64,000 nucleotides of DNA from RUG100 sp963542695 (GCA_963542695.1 CAUTYX010000008.1:1-64000), one strand, 5' to 3'; counted from the first letter of the stretch, positions 17,170 through 26,725 are shown. Notes: generated by a model from the sequence alone, not told the origin. Translations and numbers: made by a program.

Positions 17170-17234
17170 TATATACCCCAACAGTTTCTATCTGTCTTTT
17201 ACGCGTAACAACGTTCTAATGCTATGTATTTTTT

Positions 17235-18911
17235 CTAGAAAAGACCTGTAATTTTACCTTTCTCATCTACGTCTATGTTCTCTGCTGCCGGTTTTTTTGG
17301 CAGACCCGGCATCGTCATAACATCTCCGGACAAGGCAACAATAAAACCGGCTCCGGCGCTGACGGTCATGCTGCGAATGGTAATCCAAAAACCTGTCGGC
17401 GCTCCCAGCAGCTGTGGATCATCAGAAAAGCTATACTGCGTCTTGGCAATACAAATAGGCAGCTTGCCAAACCCCAAATCTTCCAGACGAGCCATTTCGG
17501 TCTCCGCCTTTTTACTAAAATGTACACCTTCTGCACCATATACCTTGGTGGCAATATCATGAATTTTTCCACCAATAGTATCTTCGGTATTGTAACTGAA
17601 ACGGAATTCCGCCTTCTCTTCATTACAAAGACGAACCACTTCCTTGGCCAAATCCAGTCCACCTTGGCCGCCTTTTTCCCACACCTTGGAAAGTACTGTA
17701 TTTACACCGATTTCCTCACATGTCTTTTCCACCAAATCCAGTTCTGCCTTGGTGTCTGTAGGAAAGGCATTTAGCGCAACGACTACCGGCAAACCATATA
17801 CCTTTTTCATATTGTCTACATGGCGAAGCAGGTTTGGAATACCGTCTTTTAAGAAATCCAAATTTTCTTTGTCCCAATCGGCCTTGGATGCACCGCCGTG
17901 GTGTTTTAATGCTCGGACTGTGGCTACTATTACCACGGCATCCGGTTTTAAATCTGCAATTCGGCATTTTAAATCCAGGAATTTTTCGGCACCCAAATCA
18001 CCACCAAATCCGGCTTCTGTCACTACATAATCAACCAAGGCCAATGCTGTCTTTGTGGCCATAATGGAGTTGCAGCCGTGGGCGATATTGGCAAATGGGC
18101 CCCCATGTACAAAGGCCGGTGCATGTTCCAAGGTCTGCACCAAGTTTGGTTTTAAGGCTTCAATCATTAAGGCCGTCATGGCGCCCTGAGTTTTTAATTG
18201 TCCGGCTGTTACCGGCATATCATCATAGGTATATCCCACGACGATATTGGCAAAACGCCGCTTCATATCTTCAATATTTCTGGACAAACAAAGGATTGCC
18301 ATAATTTCACTGGCAACAGTAATTTGGTAACTGTCCTCCCGCGGCACACCGTTTACCTTGCCTCCCAGTCCATCGACAACGTGGCGAAGCTGGCGATCAT
18401 TCATGTCTACACAACGCTTCCATGTGATTTTCTTCGGATCGATATGCAACGTATTCCCCTGTTGTATATGGTTGTCCAACATAGCAGCCAACAAATTGTT
18501 TGCCGCTCCAATGGCATGCATATCGCCGGTAAAATGAAGGTTGATGTCTTCCATGGGAACCACCTGGGCATAGCCGCCGCCGGCGGCACCTCCCTTGACA
18601 CCGAAAACAGGACCAAGGGACGGTTCCCGCAGCGCTGCCATAGCATTTTCCCCCAGTTGCTGCAAGGCATCTGTAAGGCCAATACTGGTAGTTGTTTTTC
18701 CTTCTCCTGCCGGCGTCGGCGTAATCGCTGTTACGAGCACCAGTTTTCCTGTCTTTTTGTCTTTTCTTGTGTGTAAGACTTCCGGATTCACCTTTGCCTT
18801 GTATTTGCCGTACTGCTCTAAGTATTCCTTCTTTATGCCTGCCTTTTCGGCAATTTCTTCAATGGGCTTCATTTCTACACTTTGTGCAATTTCGATGTCG
18901 GATTTATACAT
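17235..18911 (-). CDS. fhs: Formate--tetrahydrofolate ligase
   Basis: ATP-dependent formyl-THF synthetase, first tetrahydrofolate step of the Wood-Ljungdahl methyl branch and of one-carbon supply in anaerobes. The ATP loop is PTPAGEGKTTTSIGL at about residue 65; FTGDMHAIGAANN and EAGFGGDLGAEKF are strongly conserved. The ATG at 18911 has AGGAGG 8 nt upstream; the near TTG is too close. At 558 residues it has the normal length. It heads the fhs-fchA-folD-larB run. Confidence 0.97.
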   Translation of the reverse strand: MYKSDIEIAQSVEMKPIEEIAEKAGIKKEYLEQYGKYKAKVNPEVLHTRKDKKTGKLVLVTAITPTPAGEGKTTTSIGLTDALQQLGENAMAALREPSLGPVFGVKGGAAGGGYAQVVPMEDINLHFTGDMHAIGAANNLLAAMLDNHIQQGNTLHIDPKKITWKRCVDMNDRQLRHVVDGLGGKVNGVPREDSYQITVASEIMAILCLSRNIEDMKRRFANIVVGYTYDDMPVTAGQLKTQGAMTALMIEALKPNLVQTLEHAPAFVHGGPFANIAHGCNSIMATKTALALVDYVVTEAGFGGDLGAEKFLDLKCRIADLKPDAVVIVATVRALKHHGGASKADWDKENLDFLKDGIPNLLRHVDNMKKVYGLPVVVALNAFPTDTKAELDLVEKTCEEIGVNTVLSKVWEKGGQGGLDLAKEVVRLCNEEKAEFRFSYNTEDTIGGKIHDIATKVYGAEGVHFSKKAETEMARLEDLGFGKLPICIAKTQYSFSDDPQLLGAPTGFWITIRSMTVSAGAGFIVALSGDVMTMPGLPKKPAAENIDVDEKGKITGLF

Positions 18912-18973
18912 TACCAAAACCTCCTACAAAATTTCTTCAAACACACATTTACACACACTGCTCCCGGTTTCGC

Positions 18974-19657
18974 CTAACGGTTACCATCTTCGGCAGCCAC
19001 AAACTTTTTTAAAAAGCTCCGCCTGTGAATGGGACACATTCCTAGTTTCTCAAGACCGGCATAATGTTTTTTAGTACCATACCCTTTGTTTGCGGCAAAA
19101 TCATACCCCGGATATTCCTCTTCATACTGTACCATCATGGCATCTCTGGTCACCTTTGCCAAAATAGAGGCAGCTGCAATGGAAATACTTTTGGCATCGC
19201 CTTTAACAACAGCCTGCTGGCGGTAGGGAATGGAGGGCAAGGCATTTCCATCCACCAACACTTCTGAAATCTCCAGACTATACTCTTGCTTCAGCTTTTC
19301 CCCGGCTTTTTTCACGGCAATTGCCATCGCTCCTTTGGTAGCTTCGAGAATATTTATTTCGTCAATGACCTTTTCGCCGGCCATTCCTAAACCAAAGGCC
19401 AGGGCCTTTTCTTTTATTTCCGGCGCCAACGCCATTCTCTTTTTTTCCGACAGCTTTTTAGAATCGTTAATACCCAATATATCAATATCCCTTGGGAATA
19501 TAACGCAAGCTGCCACCACCGGTCCGGCTAGGGGGCCTCTGCCTACCTCATCAACACCGGCAATAGATACAGCTCCCTTCTCATACAAAGATTCTTCGAT
19601 AACCTTCAATTCCCGCAGTTTTTCCCGCAGCATCTTTTCTCTTTCAGCGGCTTTCAT
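18974..19657 (-). CDS. rnhB: Ribonuclease HII
   Basis: Removes RNA from RNA-DNA hybrids and single ribonucleotides. The catalytic DEVGRG motif is near residue 35, with GINDSKKLSEKKR, ISIAAASILAKVTRD and NKGYGTKKH following. The ATG at 19657 is preferred (GGAG 7 nt upstream); an upstream extension would lie inside rbgA. It overlaps the rbgA end by 14 nt, a common pairing in Firmicutes. Length is 227 residues. Confidence 0.94.
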   Translation of the reverse strand: MKAAEREKMLREKLRELKVIEESLYEKGAVSIAGVDEVGRGPLAGPVVAACVIFPRDIDILGINDSKKLSEKKRMALAPEIKEKALAFGLGMAGEKVIDEINILEATKGAMAIAVKKAGEKLKQEYSLEISEVLVDGNALPSIPYRQQAVVKGDAKSISIAAASILAKVTRDAMMVQYEEEYPGYDFAANKGYGTKKHYAGLEKLGMCPIHRRSFLKKFVAAEDGNR

Positions 19658-20486
19658 CAACTTTCTCCAGTGTGATATTTCCGATTTTAGATTCCCGAAA
19701 TTCATCCAAAATAGTCTTGGTGGCACGTCCATAATCAATACGACCGCCACTCATAATAAAGCCTCGCTTTTTGGCAATGGCGGTGAGGCACTCTACACCG
19801 TCTTCCGGCAATTGTTCCAATTTGTAACGAGCTGCCAATAACTGAGGATACTCTTTTTGTAAAAGTTTTACCAAGGCCAGCCCCAGTTCCACTACATCCA
19901 TGGTTTCATCTTTAATGGAACCGCAAAAGGCCAAGTCCAGACCGACTTTTGGATCTTCAAATTTAGGCCACAAAATCCCCGGTGTATCCAGTAGCTGCAT
20001 ACCGTTTTTCATGGTTAACCATTGTTTCCCTTTCGTCACTCCCGGTCTGTCTCCTGTCTTTGCACTTTTGTGCCCTGTTAGGCGATTAATCAAAGAGGAT
20101 TTACCAACGTTGGGAATACCTACCACCATAATATGGAAGGGTTTTGTCGCTCTATTACCGGTTCTCTTTTCTTTTAATTTCTGTAGCGTAGTAACTAAGT
20201 TTTTTACACCCTCACCACGCATGGAGTTCATTGCAATAGCGCTAATGCCCTGTTGCTCCATGTGTTTTATCCATTGTTGTGTTTCTTTTTTATCTGCCAA
20301 ATCTGCTTTATTTAACACAACAATACGAGGTTTTGATTGGGTTAACTGATCAATGATGGGGTTTTCACTGGATCTGGGAATACGAGCATCACGAATTTCC
20401 ACAGCTGCATCCACCAGTTTCAAGTTTTCTTTAATTAGTTCCCGCGTTTTCTTCATATGACCCGGATACCAGTTGATATTCTCCAT
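19644..20486 (-). CDS. rbgA: Ribosome biogenesis GTPase RbgA/YlqF
   Basis: Circularly permuted GTPase needed for late 50S assembly. Motif order is permuted: NKADL (G4) comes before GIPNVGKSSLINRL (G1) and LDTPGILWP (G3). The N-terminal INWYPGHMKKT is the YlqF signature. The ATG at 20486 is used, with AAAGGAG upstream; about 280 residues. It follows rplS and its terminator and has its own extended -10 at 20524-20529. Confidence 0.94.
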   Translation of the reverse strand: MENINWYPGHMKKTRELIKENLKLVDAAVEIRDARIPRSSENPIIDQLTQSKPRIVVLNKADLADKKETQQWIKHMEQQGISAIAMNSMRGEGVKNLVTTLQKLKEKRTGNRATKPFHIMVVGIPNVGKSSLINRLTGHKSAKTGDRPGVTKGKQWLTMKNGMQLLDTPGILWPKFEDPKVGLDLAFCGSIKDETMDVVELGLALVKLLQKEYPQLLAARYKLEQLPEDGVECLTAIAKKRGFIMSGGRIDYGRATKTILDEFRESKIGNITLEKVDESR

Positions 20487-20523
20487 GGATTTTCTGCTCC
20501 TTTCAATACTAAATGCCCCAATA

Positions 20524-20529
20524 ATTTTA
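20524..20529 (-). promoter_or_regulatory. Extended -10 for the rbgA-rnhB-fhs run
   Basis: Minus strand TGA followed by TAAAAT, just past the rplS terminator and about 40 nt before the rbgA start. No convincing -35. No promoter was seen in the 62 nt before fhs, so fhs-fchA-folD-larB may depend on this entry point. Confidence 0.35.
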
Positions 20530-20549
20530 TCATAGCCAGGTAGCAAATA

Positions 20550-20584
20550 AAAGAACCATCTAGGATGTCCCCAGATGGTTCTTT
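20550..20584 (-). terminator. Intrinsic terminator of rplS
   Basis: 12-bp stem (AAAGAACCATCT) with an 11-nt loop, followed on the minus strand by TTATTT after the stem's own TTT. It lies 12 nt beyond the rplS stop. Confidence 0.8.
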
Positions 20585-20595
20585 AGTAGTCGGAG

Positions 20596-21054
20596 TTATT
20601 CTTCTGTCGCTGTTTCTGCTACAGGTTCTTCTACTGCCCGCTCTTGTGCCAAGGCAGCTGCCGCTTTGTCAGCTTCCATCATGGCCTTTTCTGCAGCGAT
20701 TTGTTCGTCTGTCAGAACTCTAGCCTTAATCTTAGCTGATTTACCGGTTCTCTGACGCATGTAGTTCAGCTTGGCTCTTCTAACGCGTCCTTTCTTAACA
20801 ACCTCAATCTTCTCAATCAATGGTGAGTGGATTGGGAATGTCTTTTCAACGCCTACGCCGGAAGCAATTCTTCTAACTGTAAAAGTTTCGTGAATGCCAC
20901 CGTGCTGTCTCTTCAGTACAAATCCTTCGAAGATCTGAATTCTTTCTCTCTGACCTTCCTTAATCTTAATATGTACCTTTACCGTATCACCTACGTTAAA
21001 CTTCGGGATATCATTCTTTTTGTACTCCGCTGTAATTTGATCTAACATATTCAT
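20596..21054 (-). CDS. rplS: 50S ribosomal protein L19 with C-terminal extension
   Basis: L19 sits at the 30S-50S interface. Residues 1-115 are normal: FNVGDTVKVHIKIKEGQRER, QIFEGFVLKRQHGG, FPIHSPLIEKIEV, AKLNYMRQRTGKSAKIK. A further 35 residues, rich in Ala and Glu and ending EEPVAETATEE, go beyond the usual 115-118. The tail is probably a helix followed by a disordered acidic end. AAGGAGG lies 8 nt before the ATG. It has its own promoter and terminator and is a single-gene unit. Confidence 0.96.
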   Translation of the reverse strand: MNMLDQITAEYKKNDIPKFNVGDTVKVHIKIKEGQRERIQIFEGFVLKRQHGGIHETFTVRRIASGVGVEKTFPIHSPLIEKIEVVKKGRVRRAKLNYMRQRTGKSAKIKARVLTDEQIAAEKAMMEADKAAAALAQERAVEEPVAETATEE

Positions 21055-21126
21055 GGGTGCAACCTCCTTCCCTCATAGACGTTCTTGGTTTTCAATATCC
21101 AGAGGACCGCCCGTAATAACTTCATA

Positions 21127-21155
21127 AGTTTATCATAAAGAAACTTTTAGTTCAA
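21127..21155 (-). promoter_or_regulatory. rplS promoter
   Basis: TTGAAC (21150-21155), 17-nt spacer ending in TGA, -10 TAAACT (21127-21132). It gives a leader of about 65 nt; no known leader fold was recognised. Confidence 0.6.
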
Positions 21156-21261
21156 CGATAAATATTCTTTTTATTGGTTTTCCTTTCCCTTTGTATGTAT
21201 AAAAATACAAAAAAACATTGGTTTTTCCCAAAAAACCTATGGATTTTTATTAACAAAGGGC

Positions 21262-21267
21262 TATAAT
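21262..21267 (+). promoter_or_regulatory. -10 box of carB
   Basis: Consensus TATAAT about 50 nt before the carB ATG, without a good -35. Upstream are two small inverted repeats, GGTTTTT/AAAAACC near 21220-21237 and TTTGTAT/ATACAAA near 21200-21220, that could bind a regulator. No PyrR-type attenuator is visible in the short leader. Confidence 0.5.
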
Positions 21268-21319
21268 GAATAATGATAAGTTTTAATGATTAAAAATACA
21301 GAAAAGGGATTGAGGAATT

Positions 21320-24300
21320 ATGCCAAAGAGAACAGATATACACAAGGTTCTAATCATTGGATCCGGCCCCATTATCATCGGCCAGGCCTGTGAGTTTGAC
21401 TATTCGGGAACCCAAGCCTGCAAGGCACTACATCAGCTAGGCTACCAAATCGTCTTAGTTAACTCCAATCCGGCTACCATTATGACCGACCCGGATATGG
21501 CCGATATCACCTACATTGAGCCATTAAATGTAGAACGATTGGAACAAATTATCGCAAAAGAGCGACCCGATGCGCTGCTGCCTAATCTAGGCGGGCAATC
21601 CGGCCTAAACCTTGCCTCCGAACTGGCTGAAGCAGGCATCCTGGAAAAATACGATGTAAAAGTAATTGGTGTTCAAATCGATGCCATTCAACGAGGCGAA
21701 GACAGAGTAGAGTTCAAAAAATCCATGAACAAGCTGGGCATCGAAATGGCTCGCAGTGGGGTGGCGTATTCTGTCGAAGACGCCCTTGCCATTGCTGATG
21801 ACCTTGGCTATCCGGTGGTGCTCCGTCCGGCCTACACCATGGGCGGCGCCGGCGGCGGACTGGTATATAATAAGGAAGAATTAAAAACCATTTGCTCGCG
21901 AGGACTCCAAGCCTCTCTAGTAGGGCAAGTGCTAGTAGAAGAATCCATCCTCGGATGGGAAGAATTAGAATTAGAGATTGTACGCGACGCAGACGGTAAC
22001 ATGGTTACAGTCTGCTTTATTGAAAATATCGACCCTATCGGTGTTCATACCGGAGACTCCCTTTGTTCGGCACCGATGTTGACTATCTCCCAGGAAGTCC
22101 AAGACCGATTGCAAGAACAAGCGTACAAAATTGTAGATTCTGTCGAGGTAATAGGCGGCACCAATGTGCAATTTGCTCATGATCCTGTTTCTGACCGCAT
22201 CATCGTCATCGAGATTAATCCAAGAACCTCCCGCTCATCCGCCTTGGCCTCCAAAGCCACTGGATTCCCTATCGCTTTGGTTTCTGCCATGCTGGCCAGC
22301 GGATTAAAACTTCACGAAATTCCTTGCGGCAAATACGGAACGCTGGACAACTACGTACCTGACGGAGATTACATCGTCATAAAATGTGCTCGATGGGCCT
22401 TTGAAAAATTCAAAGGAGTCGAAGATAAGCTGGGAACACAAATGCGCGCCGTCGGCGAAGTAATGAGCATTGGTAAAACATATAAAGAAGCTCTGCAAAA
22501 GTCCATTCGCAGCTTGGAAAAAGGTCGCTATGGACTAGGACAAGTTCCTGCTTTTGAAGAAAAATCCAAGGAAGAGTTGCTAGCCATGCTGCAAACACCT
22601 TCCAGCGAGCGCCACTTTATTATGTACGAAGCACTGAAAAAAGGTGTTCAGGTAGACGAAATTCATCACATAACTAAGGTAAAAAAGTACTTTATCGAAG
22701 AAATGAAGGAATTGGTAGAAGAGGAAGCTGTACTTGAAAATAACAGCGGCAACCTGCCATCTGATGATTTACTGATCCAAGCGAAAAAGGATGGCTTTTC
22801 CGACAGGTATCTAAGCCAGCTTCTTGCCATTTCCGAAGAGGAAATTCGCAGCAAACGGATTCAGCTGGGAGTCGAAGAACACTGGCAGGGAATTCATGTC
22901 AGCGGCACCAAGGATAGCGCTTACTACTATTCCACTTACAATGGCGAAGATACAAATCCTGTCTCTGATGAAAAACAAAAGATCATGATACTAGGTGGCG
23001 GTCCCAACAGAATCGGACAAGGTATCGAATTTGACTACTGCTGTGTCCACGCCGCCCAGGCACTAAAGAAGCTGGGATTTGAAACTATCATCGTCAACTG
23101 TAACCCGGAAACCGTATCCACTGACTACGACACTTCCGACAAGTTGTACTTTGAACCGTTGACATTGGAAGATGTACTGTCTATCTACCATAAAGAAAAG
23201 CCTCTGGGGATTATTGCACAATTCGGTGGCCAGACACCGCTAAACCTGGCGGCTGACCTTGAGAAATACGGTGTTACTATTTTAGGAACATCGCCGGCCA
23301 TTATCGACTTGGCCGAAGACAGGGATCAGTTCCGCGCCGTAATGGAAAAATTGGATATTCCTATGCCAGAGGCCGGTATGGCCGTTAACGTGGACGAAGC
23401 CATTGCCATTGCCAATAAAATCACCTATCCGGTCATGGTTCGTCCCTCCTATGTACTAGGCGGACGAGGAATGGAGATTGTCTATGATGACGAAAGCATG
23501 AAGCGTTACATGAATGCCGCTGTCGGTGTGACACTCGACCGACCAATTCTAATTGACCGCTTCTTAGATCATGCCATGGAATGCGAAGCCGATGCTGTCA
23601 GCGATGGCACTAACGTCTTCGTTCCGGCTGTCATGGAACATATTGAACTTGCCGGAATCCACTCCGGCGACTCTGCCTGCATCATTCCGTCCCTACATAT
23701 TTCCAAAGATAATGTAGACACCATCAAGGAATACACCAAAAAAATTGCGGGAGAAATGCATGTTCGCGGCCTAATGAATATGCAGTATGCTATTAAAGAT
23801 AACGTGGTTTATGTATTGGAAGCCAATCCAAGAGCTTCCCGTACTGTACCTCTTGTATCCAAAGTCTGCAATATTCAAATGGTTCCTCTGGCAACAGAAA
23901 TTTTAATTAGTCAGCTAACCGGTGCCCCATCTCCGGTTCCTGCATTAAAGGAAAAGAAAATCCCTTACTTTGGCGTCAAAGAAGCGGTATTCCCCTTTAA
24001 TATGTTCCAAGAGGTGGATCCGGTGCTGGGACCGGAAATGCGTTCCACCGGCGAAGTATTGGGGTTGTCTCCGGATTCGGGCAAAGCCTATTACAAAGCC
24101 CAAGAAGCAACCCAAACCAAACTTCCCATGGGCGGTAAAGTGCTGATTTCCGTCAATGATTTTGACAAACCGGATATAGCAAGAATCGGCCAGACCTTTT
24201 ACGATTTCGGCTTTGAGATTTTAGCCACATCCGGTACACACCAGGTGTTTAACGCTTGTGGCATTCCATCTAAGGTTGTCAAGAAACAGTTTGAAGGCCG

Positions 24301-24544
24301 ACCCAATGTAAAGGATTTAATCTTAAATGGTGATGTCAACTTAATCGTCAATTCCCACCGAGGAAAAGATGATATCCACGATGACAGTTATCTTCGTAAG
24401 GCTGCCATCAAGGCAAAAATCCCTTACTGCACGACCTTAGCTGCCGCACAGGCAGCTGCCCGTGGACTCCTTCATGTCAAAACCCATGAAGACGGCCAAG
24501 TCAAATCCATCCAGGAACTGCACAAGGAAATCAAAAATCTATAA
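21320..24544 (+). CDS. carB: Carbamoyl-phosphate synthase large subunit
   Basis: Makes carbamoyl phosphate from bicarbonate, ATP and ammonia delivered by CarA, for arginine and pyrimidines. At 1074 residues it has full length: first carboxyphosphate half (IIGSGPIIIGQACEFDYSG onward, ATP-grasp with RPAYTMGGAGGG), second carbamate half (GGGPNRIGQGIEFDYCC, RPSYVLGGRGM) and a C-terminal MGS-like allosteric domain from about 940. GAGG precedes the ATG. carA is not adjacent, which is unusual; it stands alone with its own promoter and a strong terminator. Confidence 0.97.
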   Translation: MPKRTDIHKVLIIGSGPIIIGQACEFDYSGTQACKALHQLGYQIVLVNSNPATIMTDPDMADITYIEPLNVERLEQIIAKERPDALLPNLGGQSGLNLASELAEAGILEKYDVKVIGVQIDAIQRGEDRVEFKKSMNKLGIEMARSGVAYSVEDALAIADDLGYPVVLRPAYTMGGAGGGLVYNKEELKTICSRGLQASLVGQVLVEESILGWEELELEIVRDADGNMVTVCFIENIDPIGVHTGDSLCSAPMLTISQEVQDRLQEQAYKIVDSVEVIGGTNVQFAHDPVSDRIIVIEINPRTSRSSALASKATGFPIALVSAMLASGLKLHEIPCGKYGTLDNYVPDGDYIVIKCARWAFEKFKGVEDKLGTQMRAVGEVMSIGKTYKEALQKSIRSLEKGRYGLGQVPAFEEKSKEELLAMLQTPSSERHFIMYEALKKGVQVDEIHHITKVKKYFIEEMKELVEEEAVLENNSGNLPSDDLLIQAKKDGFSDRYLSQLLAISEEEIRSKRIQLGVEEHWQGIHVSGTKDSAYYYSTYNGEDTNPVSDEKQKIMILGGGPNRIGQGIEFDYCCVHAAQALKKLGFETIIVNCNPETVSTDYDTSDKLYFEPLTLEDVLSIYHKEKPLGIIAQFGGQTPLNLAADLEKYGVTILGTSPAIIDLAEDRDQFRAVMEKLDIPMPEAGMAVNVDEAIAIANKITYPVMVRPSYVLGGRGMEIVYDDESMKRYMNAAVGVTLDRPILIDRFLDHAMECEADAVSDGTNVFVPAVMEHIELAGIHSGDSACIIPSLHISKDNVDTIKEYTKKIAGEMHVRGLMNMQYAIKDNVVYVLEANPRASRTVPLVSKVCNIQMVPLATEILISQLTGAPSPVPALKEKKIPYFGVKEAVFPFNMFQEVDPVLGPEMRSTGEVLGLSPDSGKAYYKAQEATQTKLPMGGKVLISVNDFDKPDIARIGQTFYDFGFEILATSGTHQVFNACGIPSKVVKKQFEGRPNVKDLILNGDVNLIVNSHRGKDDIHDDSYLRKAAIKAKIPYCTTLAAAQAAARGLLHVKTHEDGQVKSIQELHKEIKNL

Positions 24545-24569
24545 TACGTAAGAAAATTACAGAAACATA

Positions 24570-24618
24570 AAAACCGGATGCCGTAGGGAAATTCAAGCTC
24601 TCAGACACCCGGTTTTTT
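24570..24618. terminator. Bidirectional terminator between carB and the NlpC/P60 gene
   Basis: AAAACCGG and CCGGTTTT arms (24570-24577 and 24609-24616) with a long loop. T-runs follow on both strands, so it can end carB (+) and the converging NlpC/P60 gene (-). Confidence 0.75.
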
Positions 24619-24648
24619 ATTGTTTCACTTCATTTTCCCATCAACTAA

Positions 24649-25440
24649 CTACATTTCCGGCAAGCGATAAATGGCAACATTGCGCTTTTCCCCTCCCGAC
24701 CATTTGGTACTGGTAATAGCCACTCCTTTTCTAGGATTGGTTGCATGAATGAGTTTGTCATTGCCATAATAAAATGCCACATGACCGCCCATAAAGACAA
24801 TGTCTCCCGGCTGTGCTTTACTATATCTGCGACCTACATATTTGGCGCCTTTCATACGCTTCATCTGGGACAGTTCTCCTGCATCGCTGGCTCTTTTTAG
24901 TTTACCGGAAGTGTATCCGACTTTATTGGCACACTTTGTAATATAGTATACATAACCACTGCAATCAAAGACTCTAGGGCCGGATCCACCGGAAACATAT
25001 TTGCAGCCGACTTTTCCGTTTGCCAGTTTTAACAATTTACCGGCATTGGTTTTCCCAAACCCCTTCATGGATCTGGTAATCTTTTTTGGCATAGTTACAC
25101 TTCTCCGGTTCTCTGCTTTTTCAAAGGAAGAAGAGGATGGCATTGCGGTTACTTTTATCTGATAGGCATATCCCTTTTTTAATTTATTCAATTTATATGT
25201 AGTTGCAGTAGTATACCGCTTTGCGATTGCCTTTTGACCATGTTTTATTTCTACTACGTATTGCTTTGCGTTTTTAACCTTTTTCCAGGAAATGTTCATA
25301 GATTCCAGTGATAATACCGTAGTGGAAATGGAAGGTTTTGCCAACGGAGTTTTCCCCTTGGCAAAGGTTCCCGACGTATTTACCAAACCAATAGTTAAGG
25401 TGGCAATTAAAATAATAACAACACTTACTTTCTTTCTCAT
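24649..25440 (-). CDS. Secreted NlpC/P60 hydrolase with fibronectin-like domain (paralogue 1)
   Basis: Signal peptide (about 1-28, hydrophobic VVIILIATLTIGLVNT), an Fn3-like beta domain (about 35-115, with ISWKKVKNAKQYVVEI), a KKITRSMKGFGKTNAGK linker and a C-terminal NlpC/P60 domain. Catalytic Cys in VFDCSGYVYYI, His in GGHVAFYYG, third His in KLIHATNP. It probably cuts peptide cross-links or stems outside the cell. The gene next to it (25625-26539) is a clear duplicate sharing the whole architecture and long identical stretches. 263 residues. Confidence 0.85.
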   Translation of the reverse strand: MRKKVSVVIILIATLTIGLVNTSGTFAKGKTPLAKPSISTTVLSLESMNISWKKVKNAKQYVVEIKHGQKAIAKRYTTATTYKLNKLKKGYAYQIKVTAMPSSSSFEKAENRRSVTMPKKITRSMKGFGKTNAGKLLKLANGKVGCKYVSGGSGPRVFDCSGYVYYITKCANKVGYTSGKLKRASDAGELSQMKRMKGAKYVGRRYSKAQPGDIVFMGGHVAFYYGNDKLIHATNPRKGVAITSTKWSGGEKRNVAIYRLPEM

Positions 25441-25572
25441 TATTTCTCTCCATTATCACTTACATTGATAATGATCCCCTTAACCTTATATCCATATTAC
25501 CAATATTTTCCAATTTCATCAATGGAGCCCTTTCAAGATTCATTGAACCTTCACATAAAGACAAAAATTAAA

Positions 25573-25595
25573 GGAGAGCGGCAATCCCGCTCTCC
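25573..25595 (-). terminator. Terminator after NlpC/P60 paralogue 2
   Basis: 9-bp GC-rich stem GGAGAGCGG with a 5-nt loop; TTTAATTTTT follows on the minus strand. It separates the two paralogues into two transcription units. Confidence 0.8.
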
Positions 25596-25624
25596 TGCTT
25601 TTCATATATTTCTATGATTGTAGT

Positions 25625-26539
25625 TTACATTTCAGGCAATCTGTAAATAGCCTTTACTCTAGCTGGGCCACCGGACCACCAAATACTGGTAATGGCAACA
25701 TCCACTCTTGGGTTAGACGCGTGAATCAATTTGTTATTACCATAGTAGAAAGCAACATGTCCACCCATGAATACAATATCTCCGGGCTGGGCTTTGCTAT
25801 AGCTGCGACCTACATATTTGGCGCCCTTCATACGTCTCATCTGTGCTCTCTCACCGGCATCACTGCTTCTTCTCAGTTTACGATTGGTGTATCCGGCTCC
25901 ATAGGCTCTCTTCGTAATGTAGTATACATAGCCACTGCAGTCAAACACTCTCGGACCGGAACCACCGGATACATATGAATATCCCAATTTGCTTTCTGCA
26001 ATCTTCAACATTTTGCCGGCATTGGTTTTGTTAAAGCCGCGCATGTTTCTGGTGATTTTTTTGGGCAGTTTTACGATGGTATTGCTCTTGGATGCTTCAT
26101 AAGAAGAATTCTTTGGAAGAGCTTTTACTACAACCTGGTACTTCTTGCCCTTGGGAAGATTTTTAAATGTAAGAGTTCTTTTCTTTGTATTGACTCTGCG
26201 ATATCTGTAATTCCCACTGTAAACAGCCACTCTGTAGCTCTTTGCATTGTACACTCTATCCCATTTTACGGACATGGACTGTGAAGACAAGATGGTTGTT
26301 TTTACAACCGTTTCATCCAGCATGGGAATTTCAGGAACGTCATTGTCGTCTTCATCTTCGTTCTGATCTTGTTTTTGTTCTTGTTGTTCCGGTTTTTGTT
26401 CCTGATCTTGTGTTTGCCCTTGATCCTGAACAATACCATCAGTATTTGCCTCTGCAGGTGCTGCGGATGCCATAGTCGGTACAGCCATACATACGGTCAG
26501 CGCAACAATCAACATAACGATAATACTTAACTTTTTCAT
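25625..26539 (-). CDS. Secreted NlpC/P60 hydrolase with fibronectin-like domain (paralogue 2)
   Basis: Same design as its neighbour: signal peptide (ending near MASA), then an added disordered stretch of about 45 residues rich in Gln, Glu and Asp (QEQKPEQQEQ type), Fn3-like domain (VKWDRVYNAKSYRVAV), linker and NlpC/P60 domain with FDCSGYVYYI, GGHVAFYYG and KLIHASNP. The ATG at 26539 has GGAG 6 nt before it; the GTG at 26554 is less likely. About 304 residues. The low-complexity linker may span the wall or set reach; that is inference. Confidence 0.85.
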   Translation of the reverse strand: MKKLSIIVMLIVALTVCMAVPTMASAAPAEANTDGIVQDQGQTQDQEQKPEQQEQKQDQNEDEDDNDVPEIPMLDETVVKTTILSSQSMSVKWDRVYNAKSYRVAVYSGNYRYRRVNTKKRTLTFKNLPKGKKYQVVVKALPKNSSYEASKSNTIVKLPKKITRNMRGFNKTNAGKMLKIAESKLGYSYVSGGSGPRVFDCSGYVYYITKRAYGAGYTNRKLRRSSDAGERAQMRRMKGAKYVGRSYSKAQPGDIVFMGGHVAFYYGNNKLIHASNPRVDVAITSIWWSGGPARVKAIYRLPEM

Positions 26540-26621
26540 AAAAATCTCCACCACAACGATAATTTAATGTTCTCTTTTTAACACCATAAAAAGATTACCA
26601 GGTTGTCACTATGGAGACAAT

Positions 26622-26665
26622 AAAAGACGGAGAATGTTCATTTAACTTTCACATACTCGTCTTTT
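26622..26665 (-). terminator. Terminator of the sugar-phosphate transferase gene
   Basis: AAAAGACG and CGTCTTTT arms, with bulged extra pairs inside, 60 nt beyond the stop codon; TTTTATT follows on the minus strand. The interval 26555-26725 holds nothing else recognisable except space for the promoter of the NlpC/P60 gene. Confidence 0.6.
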
Positions 26666-26725
26666 GTGAAGATTTCATGGAGAACCTTCGTCCGTCTATT
26701 CACAAAATGTCTATATTTACTTGTT

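Noticed and set aside
18912..18973. Tetrahydrofolate riboswitch or dedicated promoter before fhs
   Set aside because: The gap is too short for the aptamer and shows no conserved blocks; no -35/-10 pair was seen.
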